Assembly: GCA_964599775.1 (NCBI GenBank)
Contig: CAZRGZ010000004.1
Coordinates: forward strand, 1 to 64,000
Source of the DNA: CAZRGZ01 sp964599775
Lineage (GTDB): Bacteria > Patescibacteriota > Saccharimonadia > Saccharimonadales > Saccharimonadaceae
Length of the DNA stretch: 64,000 bases
Direction of reading: 5' to 3'
Every line of letters starts with the position of its first letter. The stretch's first letter is position 1. The notes below the pieces were generated by a model. That model made no database searches. It was not told the origin of the DNA and saw only the letters and a program-made list of their open reading frames with translations. Positions 43,808 through 52,213 of the stretch are shown piece after piece. The translations under genes and the position numbers were made by a program.

Positions 43808-44635
43808 ATGAAACTACTCAACGGTGCCGAACTCCGCGACTATATTAAAGAACGCCAAGCCAAACAAGTGCGTGGCCTGCGCCAGGCATGGCATGTTTTT
43901 CCCAAGCTTGCTATTATTCAGTGTAACGATACACCAGTAATAGACACTTACGTAAAATTAAAACAGCGCTACGGTGCAGATATCTTGATTGATGTAGAAG
44001 TGTATAAAATCCCTCAAAGCGAAGCACTTGCGACTATACAGCGGCTCAACAAAGACGAGACCGTCCACGGTATTATTGTGCAGCTCCCACTAGTAGACCC
44101 ACCAGAACAGACAGAAGAGGTTTTAAATGCTGTCGCGCCACAGAAGGATGTCGACGCCCTGGGTGCAAATGCGACGCTCGACCCGGCTACTCCTATGGCC
44201 ATTAACTGGCTACTCGCGGGGTATAATATCGACCTGGCAGGTAAAAAAATCGTCATTATAGGAAATGGCCGCCTGGTTGGCGCACCTTTGGCACGCATGT
44301 GGCAGAATTCTGGCTACGATGTGCAGGTGCTCACTCGTGCTGATGGCGACATTTCGCAAAAAGTTCTTGCGGCCGATGTAGTGGTGAGCGCAACCGGCAC
44401 TGCTGGGCTCGTTACCGCCAGAATGCTCAAAATTGGTGCGGTAGTAGTAGATGCAGGCACGGCTTCGGAAGGCGGCGTCATAAAAGGCGATATTGCACCC
44501 GAGGTCTACGACACTCGCCACGACTTAAAAATCACTCCAGTAAAAGGTGGCGTTGGCCCGCTTACCGTAGCGGCACTATTCGATAATGTTATTCGCGCCG
44601 CGCGAGCCGTAGCTAATAAAAGTGAAAGAGAATAA
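43808..44635 (+). CDS. folD: bifunctional methylenetetrahydrofolate dehydrogenase/cyclohydrolase
   Basis: 275 residues. It converts methylene-THF to formyl-THF. The catalytic Tyr-Lys region is TYVKLKQRYGADI, and the usual VQLPL motif is IIVQLPLVDPPEQTEEVLNAVAPQKDVDALG. NAD(P) binding is at KIVIIGNGRLVGAPLARM; G(R/N)S is here GNGRLVG. The C-terminal TPVKGGVGPLTVA motif is complete. TATAAT ends 8 nt before the ATG (leaderless). With glyA it completes one-carbon transfer. Confidence 0.95.
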   Translation: MKLLNGAELRDYIKERQAKQVRGLRQAWHVFPKLAIIQCNDTPVIDTYVKLKQRYGADILIDVEVYKIPQSEALATIQRLNKDETVHGIIVQLPLVDPPEQTEEVLNAVAPQKDVDALGANATLDPATPMAINWLLAGYNIDLAGKKIVIIGNGRLVGAPLARMWQNSGYDVQVLTRADGDISQKVLAADVVVSATGTAGLVTARMLKIGAVVVDAGTASEGGVIKGDIAPEVYDTRHDLKITPVKGGVGPLTVAALFDNVIRAARAVANKSERE

Positions 44636-44662
44636 GGCAGTCTCCAACCTTCCTTGGCTTTT

Positions 44663-44692
44663 TTGACTGCTGAGGTAGTTTGCGAACAATAA
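44663..44692 (+). promoter_or_regulatory. promoter TTGACT-18-CAATAA
   Basis: -35 TTGACT followed by gctgaggtag in the spacer. The spacer resembles those of two minus-strand promoters near 49933-49961 and 50710-50738, which also drive GC-rich genes. Confidence 0.5.
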
Positions 44693-44798
44693 GCGCGCTC
44701 TTTAGCGGAAAGAGAAAGGAGTTTTTACTTCTCGCTCGTTGACAACACGATGGACAACCAATTAGAGAAGGGGTGCTGTCGATGGCAAGCTCTACTTC

Positions 44799-45098
44799 GT
44801 GGCCAGTTCGTGCGATAGCGCGTCGTGCACCTCGGACTCGCCCGTGCGGCTTTACGCCGTGTCGATGGATGTCGGCATGGACTACCCGCGCGGTGCGCTG
44901 CAACCAACGCAAACGCCGACGCCAACGTGCCCCTCGCTCTTCTTGGTGGGAGTGCGAGGCTCGGGTGAGTCTGGCGATAGCGCCGGTGGCCTCGGTACTA
45001 CCGTGGGCGATGTTCGTGACCGGCTCGCGCAGCAGTTCCCGCATATGAAGACGGCCGCGATCGACTACGCGGCTGTCGACATCGGGTACGGCAACTAG
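44799..45098 (+). pseudogene. N-terminal fragment of an actinobacterial cutinase-like gene
   Basis: A 99-residue frame. CPSLFLVGVRGSGESGDSAGGLGTTVGDVRDRLAQQFP matches the start of the cutinase-type alpha/beta hydrolase domain common in Mycobacteria and Streptomyces, but the frame stops after about 50 residues of the domain, before the GYSQG serine motif. No signal peptide is present. G/C-rich codons differ from the flanks. It is probably a decayed transferred gene. Confidence 0.55.
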
Positions 45099-45168
45099 GG
45101 GCATACTCGTTTGCTATTACCGCATTATTATTATAAAATTCGTATGTCCCTAGCTGATAGGAGAAGCA

Positions 45169-45540
45169 ATGGCAACTGCCGAAGAAATACGCGAAGCAGT
45201 AGAGCTGGGAACGCGCCATCGGTTCGTCGAGCCTGACGGCATCATCGTTGCGTATGCGCGCCTCAACGATGGTGGCGTGCTCGCGTATGTCGGGGTCCCA
45301 AACTCTCATGAGCCCGTCGAGGGCCTAGAAGGAGCGAAGACAATGATGGCTGGCTACCGCCAGGTGGTCATCCTGAACCTCGACTCCTTGGCCGAACTCG
45401 AGCAGCCCGTGCTCGCAGAAGCAGTTCGCATAGACTGCAAAGGACCATGCAGTGCAGTGAGGGCGCACAAAACACTACACGACTGTCTCTTCAATAGTGT
45501 TCGCGCCAAAACACTGCCCAAGCGGCGCCGCAGCTACTAG
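45169..45540 (+). CDS. GC-rich gene, hypothetical and probably acquired
   Basis: 123 residues without TM helices. The first 70 residues are beta-alpha (EEIREAVELGTRHRFVEPDG, GVLAYVGVPNS). The end is basic with several Cys (IDCKGPCSAVRAHKTLHDCLF, LPKRRRSY). I recognise no family. AGGAG lies 6 nt before the ATG, and a TATAAA box precedes it. GC-rich codons and its own GC-rich terminator make it one of the isolated GC-rich units. Confidence 0.65.
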   Translation: MATAEEIREAVELGTRHRFVEPDGIIVAYARLNDGGVLAYVGVPNSHEPVEGLEGAKTMMAGYRQVVILNLDSLAELEQPVLAEAVRIDCKGPCSAVRAHKTLHDCLFNSVRAKTLPKRRRSY

Positions 45541-45545
45541 TGGAT

Positions 45546-45579
45546 GTCCGGCCCTGCGGGTGTTTCCGTAGGGCCGGAC
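45546..45579 (+). terminator. GC-rich rho-independent terminator
   Basis: gtccggccct pairs with agggccggac across 14 nt, a few bases past the stop of the gene at 45169-45540. Confidence 0.85.
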
Positions 45580-45661
45580 GTGAGGTTTACCGAAGTACAA
45601 GCCTTGTGAGCGATTGCCTATTTGCTATACAATGCGTAAAAGAGAGCAGATAGGAGGTCAT

Positions 45662-45907
45662 ATGAGTGAAGTGTTAACCATTCCGTATGGAAAAAGTGAA
45701 GAAAACCCAACCGAGAATCGAGAATTTGAAGCGCTCCCTCCATTAAACCTGCAGGAAGTTGGAACGGCCGCAGTGAAACCACTCGTAGAAATAACAATGG
45801 GAAAGCCCAAAGAGAATGGTGATGAAAAAGACCGTCCATTAGGGGATAGAGAAGAAGATGTGGAACCTGATCCAAGTAAGGAAAGCCCTAACGGAGATAG
45901 GAAATAG
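45662..45907 (+). CDS. small acidic hydrophilic protein
   Basis: 81 residues with no hydrophobic segment and many Glu, Asp, Pro and Lys, likely intrinsically disordered. GGAGG lies 6 nt before the ATG. I recognise no family. Composition is native-like, unlike the GC-rich gene before it. Confidence 0.55.
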   Translation: MSEVLTIPYGKSEENPTENREFEALPPLNLQEVGTAAVKPLVEITMGKPKENGDEKDRPLGDREEDVEPDPSKESPNGDRK

Positions 45908-45918
45908 CTACTAAACTA

Positions 45919-46473
45919 TTAATTTCGTTTAATAAGCAAGTTCCTCATTTTTAAACTATAAAAAGTAAGTGCAAAGAAGATTATTGGGCCATGGCCTATT
46001 ATGAATATCTGACTTTGGCGTATACCCATTAGTCGTCTTCTTAAAGTAGGAATTTTTTCATCATATAGGCCATATATACAAACAATCCGTTGTTTCTGTT
46101 CTGGCTCTAATCGGTTTAATATCATTTCTGCATTTTGCTGTGAAGTAAATAAGTCGTCATTGTTAAGATGTGGCACAGCCGAGTAGGGTGTGGCGATAGT
46201 TGCGATACCCTGAACCTTTTCCGGCCTTTTGTAAAGTGCGGTAATTGCAGCTGTGCCCCCGGCACTCACGCCAATAACGTAAATCGGGGCAGGTGTATTA
46301 TCGATTACTGCTAATAACCGCTCGAGTTTTGCTTCGTAGGTTAGTTGATTATTCCAACCGAATACAAAAATCTCTACATCAAAACCAAGCAAATGCCATA
46401 GAAATTTATTCCAAGTATACAGCCAACCCCTATCACCAAGGCCAGGAATAATGATGAGTTTTGGCCGTTTCAT
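45919..46473 (-). CDS. alpha/beta hydrolase
   Basis: 184 residues of a short alpha/beta hydrolase core. The opening strand LIIIPGLGDRGW and the elbow VIGVSAGGTAA near residue 72 are clear. A possible Asp lies in GLYDEKIP, and a His in FIIGHGP near residue 161, giving a triad. The substrate is unknown. TATTAT is 6 nt before the ATG (leaderless). Confidence 0.8.
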   Translation of the reverse strand: MKRPKLIIIPGLGDRGWLYTWNKFLWHLLGFDVEIFVFGWNNQLTYEAKLERLLAVIDNTPAPIYVIGVSAGGTAAITALYKRPEKVQGIATIATPYSAVPHLNNDDLFTSQQNAEMILNRLEPEQKQRIVCIYGLYDEKIPTLRRRLMGIRQSQIFIIGHGPIIFFALTFYSLKMRNLLIKRN

Positions 46474-46540
46474 AGGTTAATAATATCATGTTTATTGATA
46501 GATATTGTGTTTTAAGCCAACTTATATTATAGTGACAGCC

Positions 46541-47380
46541 ATGCCAGATGTAGAGCGTAGGCGAGGCACTTTTAACCAACTAAAGGACACGGGTATTTTT
46601 GATGATGTAAAACGTCGGGTGGGTGAAATCGGAGTCGCCGCAGCAGTGCGCGAAGAGCTAGAGAAGGCAGGTGTCACTATAAATGTTAGAAACGAGTCCG
46701 AGGAATGGGAGACCACTTCGCAACCAGCAATTGCTGTTGGTGATCATAGTAAAGGGCTAGAATGCCTCTTGCTCGTGGGTGCATGTGGTATGACAGGCAG
46801 AAACGACCTTGGACTAACGGCAAAACCGTATGCACCCACAGGCCAATTTATTAATGCTATATCTGAGCCGGGTGAAAATCTTCTGCCTCTTATTCCTACG
46901 AGTGTGGCGATTGATCGAAAAGATGGCGACTTTCGTTCAAAAGTACATCGACGTGCCTTCGGGCGGTATTTGCTTACCAAGGAAGAAACACGAGCTTTCA
47001 ATAAAGATACCATGCAGCGTGCCGTATCTATGATTGAGGACGAGGGCCGGCTTGTCAGTATTTTCCCTACCGGTGGCGTATATGATGCTGCAAAGTCGCC
47101 ATGGCGTAATGGTGTGGGACACATGGCTGCTGATCTCTCAAAAGATACATTCGAGGAAACGGCTGTATTGCCTTTCAAATTTGAAGGGATTAGACCAAGC
47201 CGCATATTATTAGCTATGGTGCGTAGTCGGCTAGGACTGGGTGCGAAACCGCAACATCTTGATATCGTGCTTGGAAAAGCAGAGACGCTTGGCTCGATAT
47301 TCCATAGAGATGACGATCGATCACCAGCAAACATCACTCAGGTATTACAGGAAAGATACCAAAAAGAATTTGCTGAGTAA
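46541..47380 (+). CDS. phospholipid acyltransferase-like protein (PlsC-like)
   Basis: 279 residues. IFPTGGVYDAAKSPWRNGVGHMAADL resembles the FPEGTRS block and the following glycine motif of PlsC-type acyltransferases, while the HxxxxD motif is not clear; the position is close to IDRKDGDFRSKVHRRAFGRYLL. I therefore call it acyltransferase-like. TATAGT is 7 nt before the ATG (leaderless). Divergent from the hydrolase and convergent with a phospholipase D gene; the three may act on lipids together (inference). Confidence 0.5.
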   Translation: MPDVERRRGTFNQLKDTGIFDDVKRRVGEIGVAAAVREELEKAGVTINVRNESEEWETTSQPAIAVGDHSKGLECLLLVGACGMTGRNDLGLTAKPYAPTGQFINAISEPGENLLPLIPTSVAIDRKDGDFRSKVHRRAFGRYLLTKEETRAFNKDTMQRAVSMIEDEGRLVSIFPTGGVYDAAKSPWRNGVGHMAADLSKDTFEETAVLPFKFEGIRPSRILLAMVRSRLGLGAKPQHLDIVLGKAETLGSIFHRDDDRSPANITQVLQERYQKEFAE

Positions 47381-48475
47381 TTATGCTGCTTCTTGTAAAT
47401 CTTCCGTGTACCAACGCTTGAGCTGGTCAACCATAGATTCATTACGGGTTGCAACAGCAATCTCTGCATTGCCGCCGGCAATGCCGCTCGAGTTAAAATT
47501 AGACGAGCCAAATATACCCATGTCATCGATGATGAGCATTTTAGTATGATTAAGGCGGCGATAGGTTTTACCATAAAAACACACGTCTATACCGGCCGCC
47601 TCTAACTGCCGCCGGTTCGTTAGTGATTTCATGCGGTCCACAGGGTAGTTATTATATCGTGGTAATATAACACGCACATCAAGTTCGGGGTTATTATTCT
47701 TAGCTTCAGCCAGCGCTGACCCCATATGCTTCATATCTAAATAAGGTGTCTCTAGCCATATCATATCTCTTGCTTGCCTAATAGCAGACAAGCTAAAGTC
47801 CATAATTTGTTCTTCATGTCCTGAATCGGTAAGTAAATAGGTATCTGCCTCTTGATCGGGTAAAAATTTTGCCGCACGATTCTCGCCATTCCAGCTATCT
47901 TCAAAGTCTTGTTGCACTAGCTCTGAGATTGACCCGCGCATGCGCACCATAAAATCGTTCCACCTAAAACTCCGAGCTGCAAGATTAACACCCCCTATGT
48001 ATGTGTAGCCTTCAGGCGATTGCGCGTCGATGGCTACAAGCTTCTTATGATCGCGTGTCGCGATATTAGCAAGCCCTTCGGCGACGCGCACTCTTTTAAG
48101 GTTAGCGCATGCTAGCTGTTCAATCTCGCGGTTCATTTTGAGAGTAGGCCAAAGTCTGCGCGGGTCACTTACGAGGTGATCTACCAAAAACCTTACCTCA
48201 ACCCCGCGAGAAGCCGCATCAAGACTTGCCTCTACTACCTTTTTTGTGACATTGTCAGCTTCGAGAGTATAAAACTGAAGATCGACTGTTTCTTCTGCTT
48301 CTTGAATGCGCTCTACGAGCTCCTCGACAAATAAATGGGCTGTAGGAATAATCTCGAATTGATTCGTTTGCGAAGCATTGCGAGGCATTTTTGAATCATA
48401 CGGAAAGAACGAAGGATGAAGAGCCTCATACATATCCGTCGATACTTGCCGCGATGGCCGACTTTGTTCTGACAT
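47381..48475 (-). CDS. phospholipase D-like/cardiolipin synthase-like protein
   Basis: 364 residues with two HKD motifs: RDHKKLVAIDAQSPEG with IGGVNLA near residue 145-165, and LNHTKMLIIDDMGIFGSSNFNSSG near residue 305-328. There is no TM helix, unlike classical cardiolipin synthases. It may synthesise or remodel phospholipids or act as a secreted nuclease or lipase. The stop abuts the acyltransferase-like gene. Confidence 0.85.
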   Translation of the reverse strand: MSEQSRPSRQVSTDMYEALHPSFFPYDSKMPRNASQTNQFEIIPTAHLFVEELVERIQEAEETVDLQFYTLEADNVTKKVVEASLDAASRGVEVRFLVDHLVSDPRRLWPTLKMNREIEQLACANLKRVRVAEGLANIATRDHKKLVAIDAQSPEGYTYIGGVNLAARSFRWNDFMVRMRGSISELVQQDFEDSWNGENRAAKFLPDQEADTYLLTDSGHEEQIMDFSLSAIRQARDMIWLETPYLDMKHMGSALAEAKNNNPELDVRVILPRYNNYPVDRMKSLTNRRQLEAAGIDVCFYGKTYRRLNHTKMLIIDDMGIFGSSNFNSSGIAGGNAEIAVATRNESMVDQLKRWYTEDLQEAA

Positions 48476-48549
48476 TTTTATAACAATATCATGAAATGGT
48501 GGATGAGTCTATATTGCTTTCGGATATGTAGTGTGTATTTATGTCAAAT

Positions 48550-49518
48550 TCATTCCGGTAGCTTTGCGCTGAATAGATATTCGCCAATCGTATGGTCAAA
48601 AATAAATTCTCTATCTAAACTACCAATATGCAAGGAAGTGTGATTCAGCATTTCACGAATATTTTGATGTGTTACGATAGACTGCCATTGTGTCTTGCCT
48701 GCGATGCAAGACGTTGCACGGAACAAAGTATCCATGATTAAGTCACTTCTCGGTAAGGTAAGCATGTCATTATTTATATACGATTGTAAGCTTTTAATGA
48801 ATGCTGGTGTATTGATACTTGTGAGCCCTTTTTCTATGTGATCCGCCATTTCTTCATAAGCAACATCCTTAAAGGATGAATATTCCATGAGGCGTACTAT
48901 ATATTCTTTTTCGTAAGTATCTTTAAAATCAATTTTGCAAGGGAACTTTTCTTGTATGGTATGTACTATTTGCATAAATAATGGCTCAATAACGAGGCGG
49001 AAGAGTAACGGGGCATGTGTAGTGCTAGTAAGATATGGGCCTTTTAGCCTGGCGAGGATGAAGTTTTTATTTAAGTTCAGATCACCAATTTCTCTAATGA
49101 GTTGATTATCTATTCTCGAATTCCTTGGGGCACTATAAAATGGGAAGTCTTCAAAGTCATTCCAACCTTCGCGCGCAAGCTCCATGAGCTTTTTCTCGAT
49201 AGTCTCTAAGTCGTAGATGAAATCCTTACGGCTCTCATTCCTTATTTTATCTATACCACGCTGTATAGAGTTATGATTAATATTTACGTCTGTTTTTAGT
49301 ACATCTCTAACAATATCCTCCTGAAGTGAGCTGAAGTTTATTGTTAATACTATAACTTCGTTATTAAGTTCCTTTAAGCTATAAAGGTAGTCTATACTCG
49401 TGAACAAATCCCTTCGACGCATTTCTGTAATAATTGATTCGAGGAAGATACGACCATATAAGTAAAGAATATTTTTACTACATCCTGTTTTTTGTTTAAT
49501 AAGAATGATTCTTTTCAT
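48550..49518 (-). CDS. AT-rich orphan protein, function unknown
   Basis: 322 residues, mostly helical with several hydrophilic helices and no TM segment. Codons are strikingly AT-rich (many AAA, ATA, TTA) compared with the PLD gene next to it. There is no motif I recognise; REGWNDFEDFPFYSAPRNSR and TLPRSDLIMDTLFRATSCIAG are the most distinctive segments. TAGAAT lies 6 nt before the ATG (leaderless). Confidence 0.6.
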   Translation of the reverse strand: MKRIILIKQKTGCSKNILYLYGRIFLESIITEMRRRDLFTSIDYLYSLKELNNEVIVLTINFSSLQEDIVRDVLKTDVNINHNSIQRGIDKIRNESRKDFIYDLETIEKKLMELAREGWNDFEDFPFYSAPRNSRIDNQLIREIGDLNLNKNFILARLKGPYLTSTTHAPLLFRLVIEPLFMQIVHTIQEKFPCKIDFKDTYEKEYIVRLMEYSSFKDVAYEEMADHIEKGLTSINTPAFIKSLQSYINNDMLTLPRSDLIMDTLFRATSCIAGKTQWQSIVTHQNIREMLNHTSLHIGSLDREFIFDHTIGEYLFSAKLPE

Positions 49519-49555
49519 GGGTTTATTCTAGTATAACTTTCGCTTAGGGTAGTGA

Positions 49556-49588
49556 CCCCTGCTTCCGCACTGGGTACGGAAGCAGGGG
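49556..49588 (-). terminator. GC-rich terminator
   Basis: cccctgcttccg pairs with cggaagcagggg and lies immediately after the stop of the GC-rich gene at 49613-49822 on the minus strand. Confidence 0.85.
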
Positions 49589-49612
49589 TGTGAGGTGTCG
49601 ACGAACTGTCGC

Positions 49613-49822
49613 CTACACGCTCTGGTTGGTGCCGGTCTCAGACGCGGCCTTGTCGGCGCCCCCCTGCTCGACAGCGTCGCGCGCGGCGCTTGCCTGGCCG
49701 AGGGACTGACCGATCTCCTGGCCCATGTCGGCCAGCTGACCATCATTGAGTATGCCACCCGCCATGCTGGCGGCGGCACCGGCTCCGAGGAGGGCGTTCT
49801 CCGCCGTCTCCTTGATACCCAT
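49613..49822 (-). CDS. small Ala/Gly-rich protein, GC-rich and probably acquired
   Basis: 69 residues, rich in Ala, Gly, Gln and Asp (AENALLGAGAAASMAGG, IGQSLGQASAARD). ATG 49822 has GGGGGTGAAGGAT just upstream. Its promoter (49933-49961) has a TTGACA -35. The codons are GC-rich. I recognise no family. Confidence 0.5.
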   Translation of the reverse strand: MGIKETAENALLGAGAAASMAGGILNDGQLADMGQEIGQSLGQASAARDAVEQGGADKAASETGTNQSV

Positions 49823-49932
49823 ATCCTTCACCCCCTTTCGGGAGGACGGTCTCTCCAAAGCCTCATAAGGAAAGATGGGTGGCTATGGTAGGCTTTCCCA
49901 TAGAAGCCAAGCATACCGCTGGGTTCGGCTTC

Positions 49933-49961
49933 AATTTATCGAAGGTTGCCTCTATTGTCAA
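49933..49961 (-). promoter_or_regulatory. promoter TTGACA-17-TAAATT
   Basis: Minus-strand -35 TTGACA (49956-49961), spacer with GAGGCAACCT, -10 TAAATT (49933-49938). It shares the ten-base spacer motif with the promoter at 50710-50738. Confidence 0.65.
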
Positions 49962-50000
49962 TTAGTTTATAGACATATGTAGTATGTATATAAACAGTTG

Positions 50001-50240
50001 TTACGGAGTAAACATATGAAGAAAACTGCCTATCAATTGCAAGACAGTCTTGCTTAACGAGATAAGGAAACCACCGATTATAAGCCCAAGGCTTACAGCC
50101 CACAATATATCGGCGGAATTATAAAACGGAATAATAAAGCTAATGAGACAGAAGCCAATAACTATCATTAATACGCCAATAACTATTCGTAGTCGTTGCA
50201 GTTTTGTAGTTGCGGTGTTAACTTTCATGGGTAGTATCAT
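50001..50240 (-). CDS. small membrane protein with two TM helices
   Basis: 79 residues with two TM helices (about 19-38 and 46-66). TACAAT and AAGG lie just before ATG 50240; a second ATG is at 50228. It sits between two GC-rich units but has AT-rich, native-like composition. Its function is unknown. Confidence 0.55.
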   Translation of the reverse strand: MILPMKVNTATTKLQRLRIVIGVLMIVIGFCLISFIIPFYNSADILWAVSLGLIIGGFLISLSKTVLQLIGSFLHMFTP

Positions 50241-50314
50241 CTTTACCTTATATTGTACCGAGTCGAGCGCGCGGTGTAAATAAAGCGCAACACCCCCCAC
50301 GTACGGTTGTGGAG

Positions 50315-50665
50315 TCAGCACCTCCTACCGTAGAGGCCCTGGGCCTCCCACGGGATAGCGCTGAGGACGAACGACACACATCTGTCCTCGTTGGCGTACT
50401 GGACGACGAACCATCGGTGAGCCATCATCACCAAGGCGAAGGCCGCCTGTGTAAGGCCCGTGACACCGTAGACGTTGCCAGGGATGTTGGGCAGGATGTT
50501 GTGGTAAGCCCAGTCACGGGTCTCCTTCTTGCTGAGATGGAGGGCACATCGATGACCCTCGCATCTGATGTCGGCAGCCTCCGAAGCAGGCGCATGGGTG
50601 ATGCCAATTCCCGCCAATAGAGCGATCAGAAGCCCGATCGCGGCGAGACGTCGAACGATTGACAC
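50315..50665 (-). CDS. secreted protein with signal peptide, GC-rich and probably acquired
   Basis: 116 residues from GTG 50665 with GGAAGAG upstream. The signal peptide (about 6-30) ends SEAAD. The mature part has four Cys (IRCEGHRCALH, EDRCVSF, YGRRC), likely forming two disulfides. The style is of small actinobacterial exported proteins, but I do not recognise the family. Codons are GC-rich. Confidence 0.6.
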   Translation of the reverse strand: MSIVRRLAAIGLLIALLAGIGITHAPASEAADIRCEGHRCALHLSKKETRDWAYHNILPNIPGNVYGVTGLTQAAFALVMMAHRWFVVQYANEDRCVSFVLSAIPWEAQGLYGRRC

Positions 50666-50709
50666 CGCTCTTCCCTTCCGTGTGGATGGTCTAGGTTAAG
50701 ACCATCGTC

Positions 50710-50738
50710 AGGCTATCCTAGGTTGCCTCAGACGTCAA
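50710..50738 (-). promoter_or_regulatory. promoter TTGACG-17-TAGCCT
   Basis: Minus-strand -35 TTGACG (50733-50738) and -10 TAGCCT (50710-50715). The spacer contains GAGGCAACCT as in the promoter of the gene at 49613-49822. A hairpin, gatggtct with agaccatc, lies downstream near 50685-50706. Confidence 0.55.
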
Positions 50739-50841
50739 ACATCTACTTATACGCTATGTATATGATACACGAAGCAGCTACCCCATGCGATGTGTATTTT
50801 CAAGGGTTTATTTATTTTGGGGGAGGGGATATAATGGTATT

Positions 50842-50985
50842 ATTGGGAGTAGGACTTAAGACTTCCCTAAACTAAGTAGTGGCTCAATTACAGTTTAATG
50901 TAGTAGAGGATATACGTATGGTTCGTTTAGATGGCGATAGCGATTAATTAGAATAAATTTTAACCACCTTCCCGGTGGTTTTATT
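50842..50985 (+). ncRNA. possible short transcript with tiny ORF
   Basis: A TATAAT box at 50831-50836 is followed by a region with only a nine-codon ORF (MVRLDGDSD, after AGAGGATATACGT) and then a hairpin terminator with a T-rich tail (50962-50986). It could be a small RNA or a leader-peptide transcript. It has no similarity to RNAs I know. Confidence 0.3.
50962..50980. terminator. bidirectional hairpin terminator
   Basis: aaccacc pairs with ggtggtt. The right side carries TTTTATTTT and the left side AAAATTT, so it can end transcription of the methyltransferase gene and of any rightward transcript. Confidence 0.75.
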
Positions 50986-52171
50986 TTAGGTCGGCAATTA
51001 AAATCGCTCCTTCATGATTTAATCGTTGCGCGTATAGGAGAGGGTTAAAACCATTTTTGTAGAATAAATCTTTCGGTGAACCAAAAGTACTATTAAAGTG
51101 AGCTCGTGCAGTTAGAACTGCTTCATCTTTATTAAGATTAACTATCCAGGTACCTTTTGATAGCTTGAATTCAATCGTTAGTGCATATTTAGGACGTATT
51201 CGTGCATATCGAATTCTTGCTTCCTCATCAAATCCAACTTCTACATTGTACAGGGATTCTTTAATTCCCATCATATCGAGAACAAGCTTACACTGTTTTT
51301 GATAACTATATAGGAAACTCACCTGATTCTTTACGGCTGGTGCATCTAACCTGAAACTACAGATATAAAGATCTTCCGGATTCATACTTCTACTTATCGT
51401 TCTTAGAATATCTTCAGGATGTCTGAAATTAGAAATATAGCCACCGAGTGAGAGAACGATGTTAATTGTTTTTTGATGATAATCTTGTTCATCGATAGGC
51501 TCTGCGATGATATCACTGAATAATTCATGACTAATATCTTTTATGTGGGTTTCTACTTTAACCTCATTATTAAACCACTGACTGATATTTCGTGTAGTGA
51601 TATCGATCATAGCTTGACTAATGTCTATTCCAATGTAGCGGTTAAGCTTTCCCGCCTTATGAAGTTGTTCGATTAGTGGTCGTGCTGCTGCACCGGTTCC
51701 TACACCTAGATCAACTATATTGATGGCATCATATTGTTCAATCGCATGGGTGATATAACTGCTAACTGCTTTGAGCAGTGTTTCAGGGTCCATATGTCTT
51801 TCCGGCTGAGTTCGAAAAACCTCCCACATTTTTGCGCCTTCACCAAAATATGAGTATTGGAGTGGTAATTCACGATATGAATTAAGGCTTTTAATGATAT
51901 CGTGAATTTGTGTTTCGTTATATTGCTGGTAAAACTCTGGCGAAGGAGTCAGAACTTTACGGCTTTGCTGGTTTAGGTATTTGCGGCGTTCACTCACAAT
52001 ACTTTCAAGTCGTTGTTGATTAAATCGAGACTTGATAATGTAGAATTCGTCCTTATCTTGATCAAGCTCTAAATCAAGCTTCCCCTCCCGAGTTTGCTTA
52101 ATCCAATTCGTCACCGTCCTACGGCTGACACCGTATAGATCTGCTAGTTCCTGGCTTTTGTAATAATGCAT
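50981..52171 (-). CDS. HTH-fused histidine-specific methyltransferase-like protein (EgtD-like)
   Basis: 396 residues. Residues 1-30 contain a helix-turn-helix (SQELADLYGVSRRTVTNWIKQ). A linker of about 90 residues follows, then a SAM-dependent methyltransferase domain (about 130-390) with motif I NIVDLGVGTGAAARPLI and the Asp of YIGIDISQAMI. The domain layout and C-terminal part (IEFKLSKGTWIV) resemble the EgtD/DUF2260-like family that N-methylates histidine. An HTH fusion is unusual, so it may be a ligand-sensing regulator built on an enzyme. The gene is AT-rich. A TATAATT-like box precedes the ATG by about 6-13 nt. Confidence 0.75.
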   Translation of the reverse strand: MHYYKSQELADLYGVSRRTVTNWIKQTREGKLDLELDQDKDEFYIIKSRFNQQRLESIVSERRKYLNQQSRKVLTPSPEFYQQYNETQIHDIIKSLNSYRELPLQYSYFGEGAKMWEVFRTQPERHMDPETLLKAVSSYITHAIEQYDAINIVDLGVGTGAAARPLIEQLHKAGKLNRYIGIDISQAMIDITTRNISQWFNNEVKVETHIKDISHELFSDIIAEPIDEQDYHQKTINIVLSLGGYISNFRHPEDILRTISRSMNPEDLYICSFRLDAPAVKNQVSFLYSYQKQCKLVLDMMGIKESLYNVEVGFDEEARIRYARIRPKYALTIEFKLSKGTWIVNLNKDEAVLTARAHFNSTFGSPKDLFYKNGFNPLLYAQRLNHEGAILIADLK

Positions 52172-52213
52172 ATCAGTTAATTATATAAAATCGCTAAAAA
52201 ATGAAAAATAGTG

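Noticed and set aside
44781..45048. Frame MASSTSWPVRA over the cutinase fragment
   Set aside because: It is Arg/Trp/Ser-rich and lacks any domain; the neighbouring frame carries the recognisable cutinase segment.
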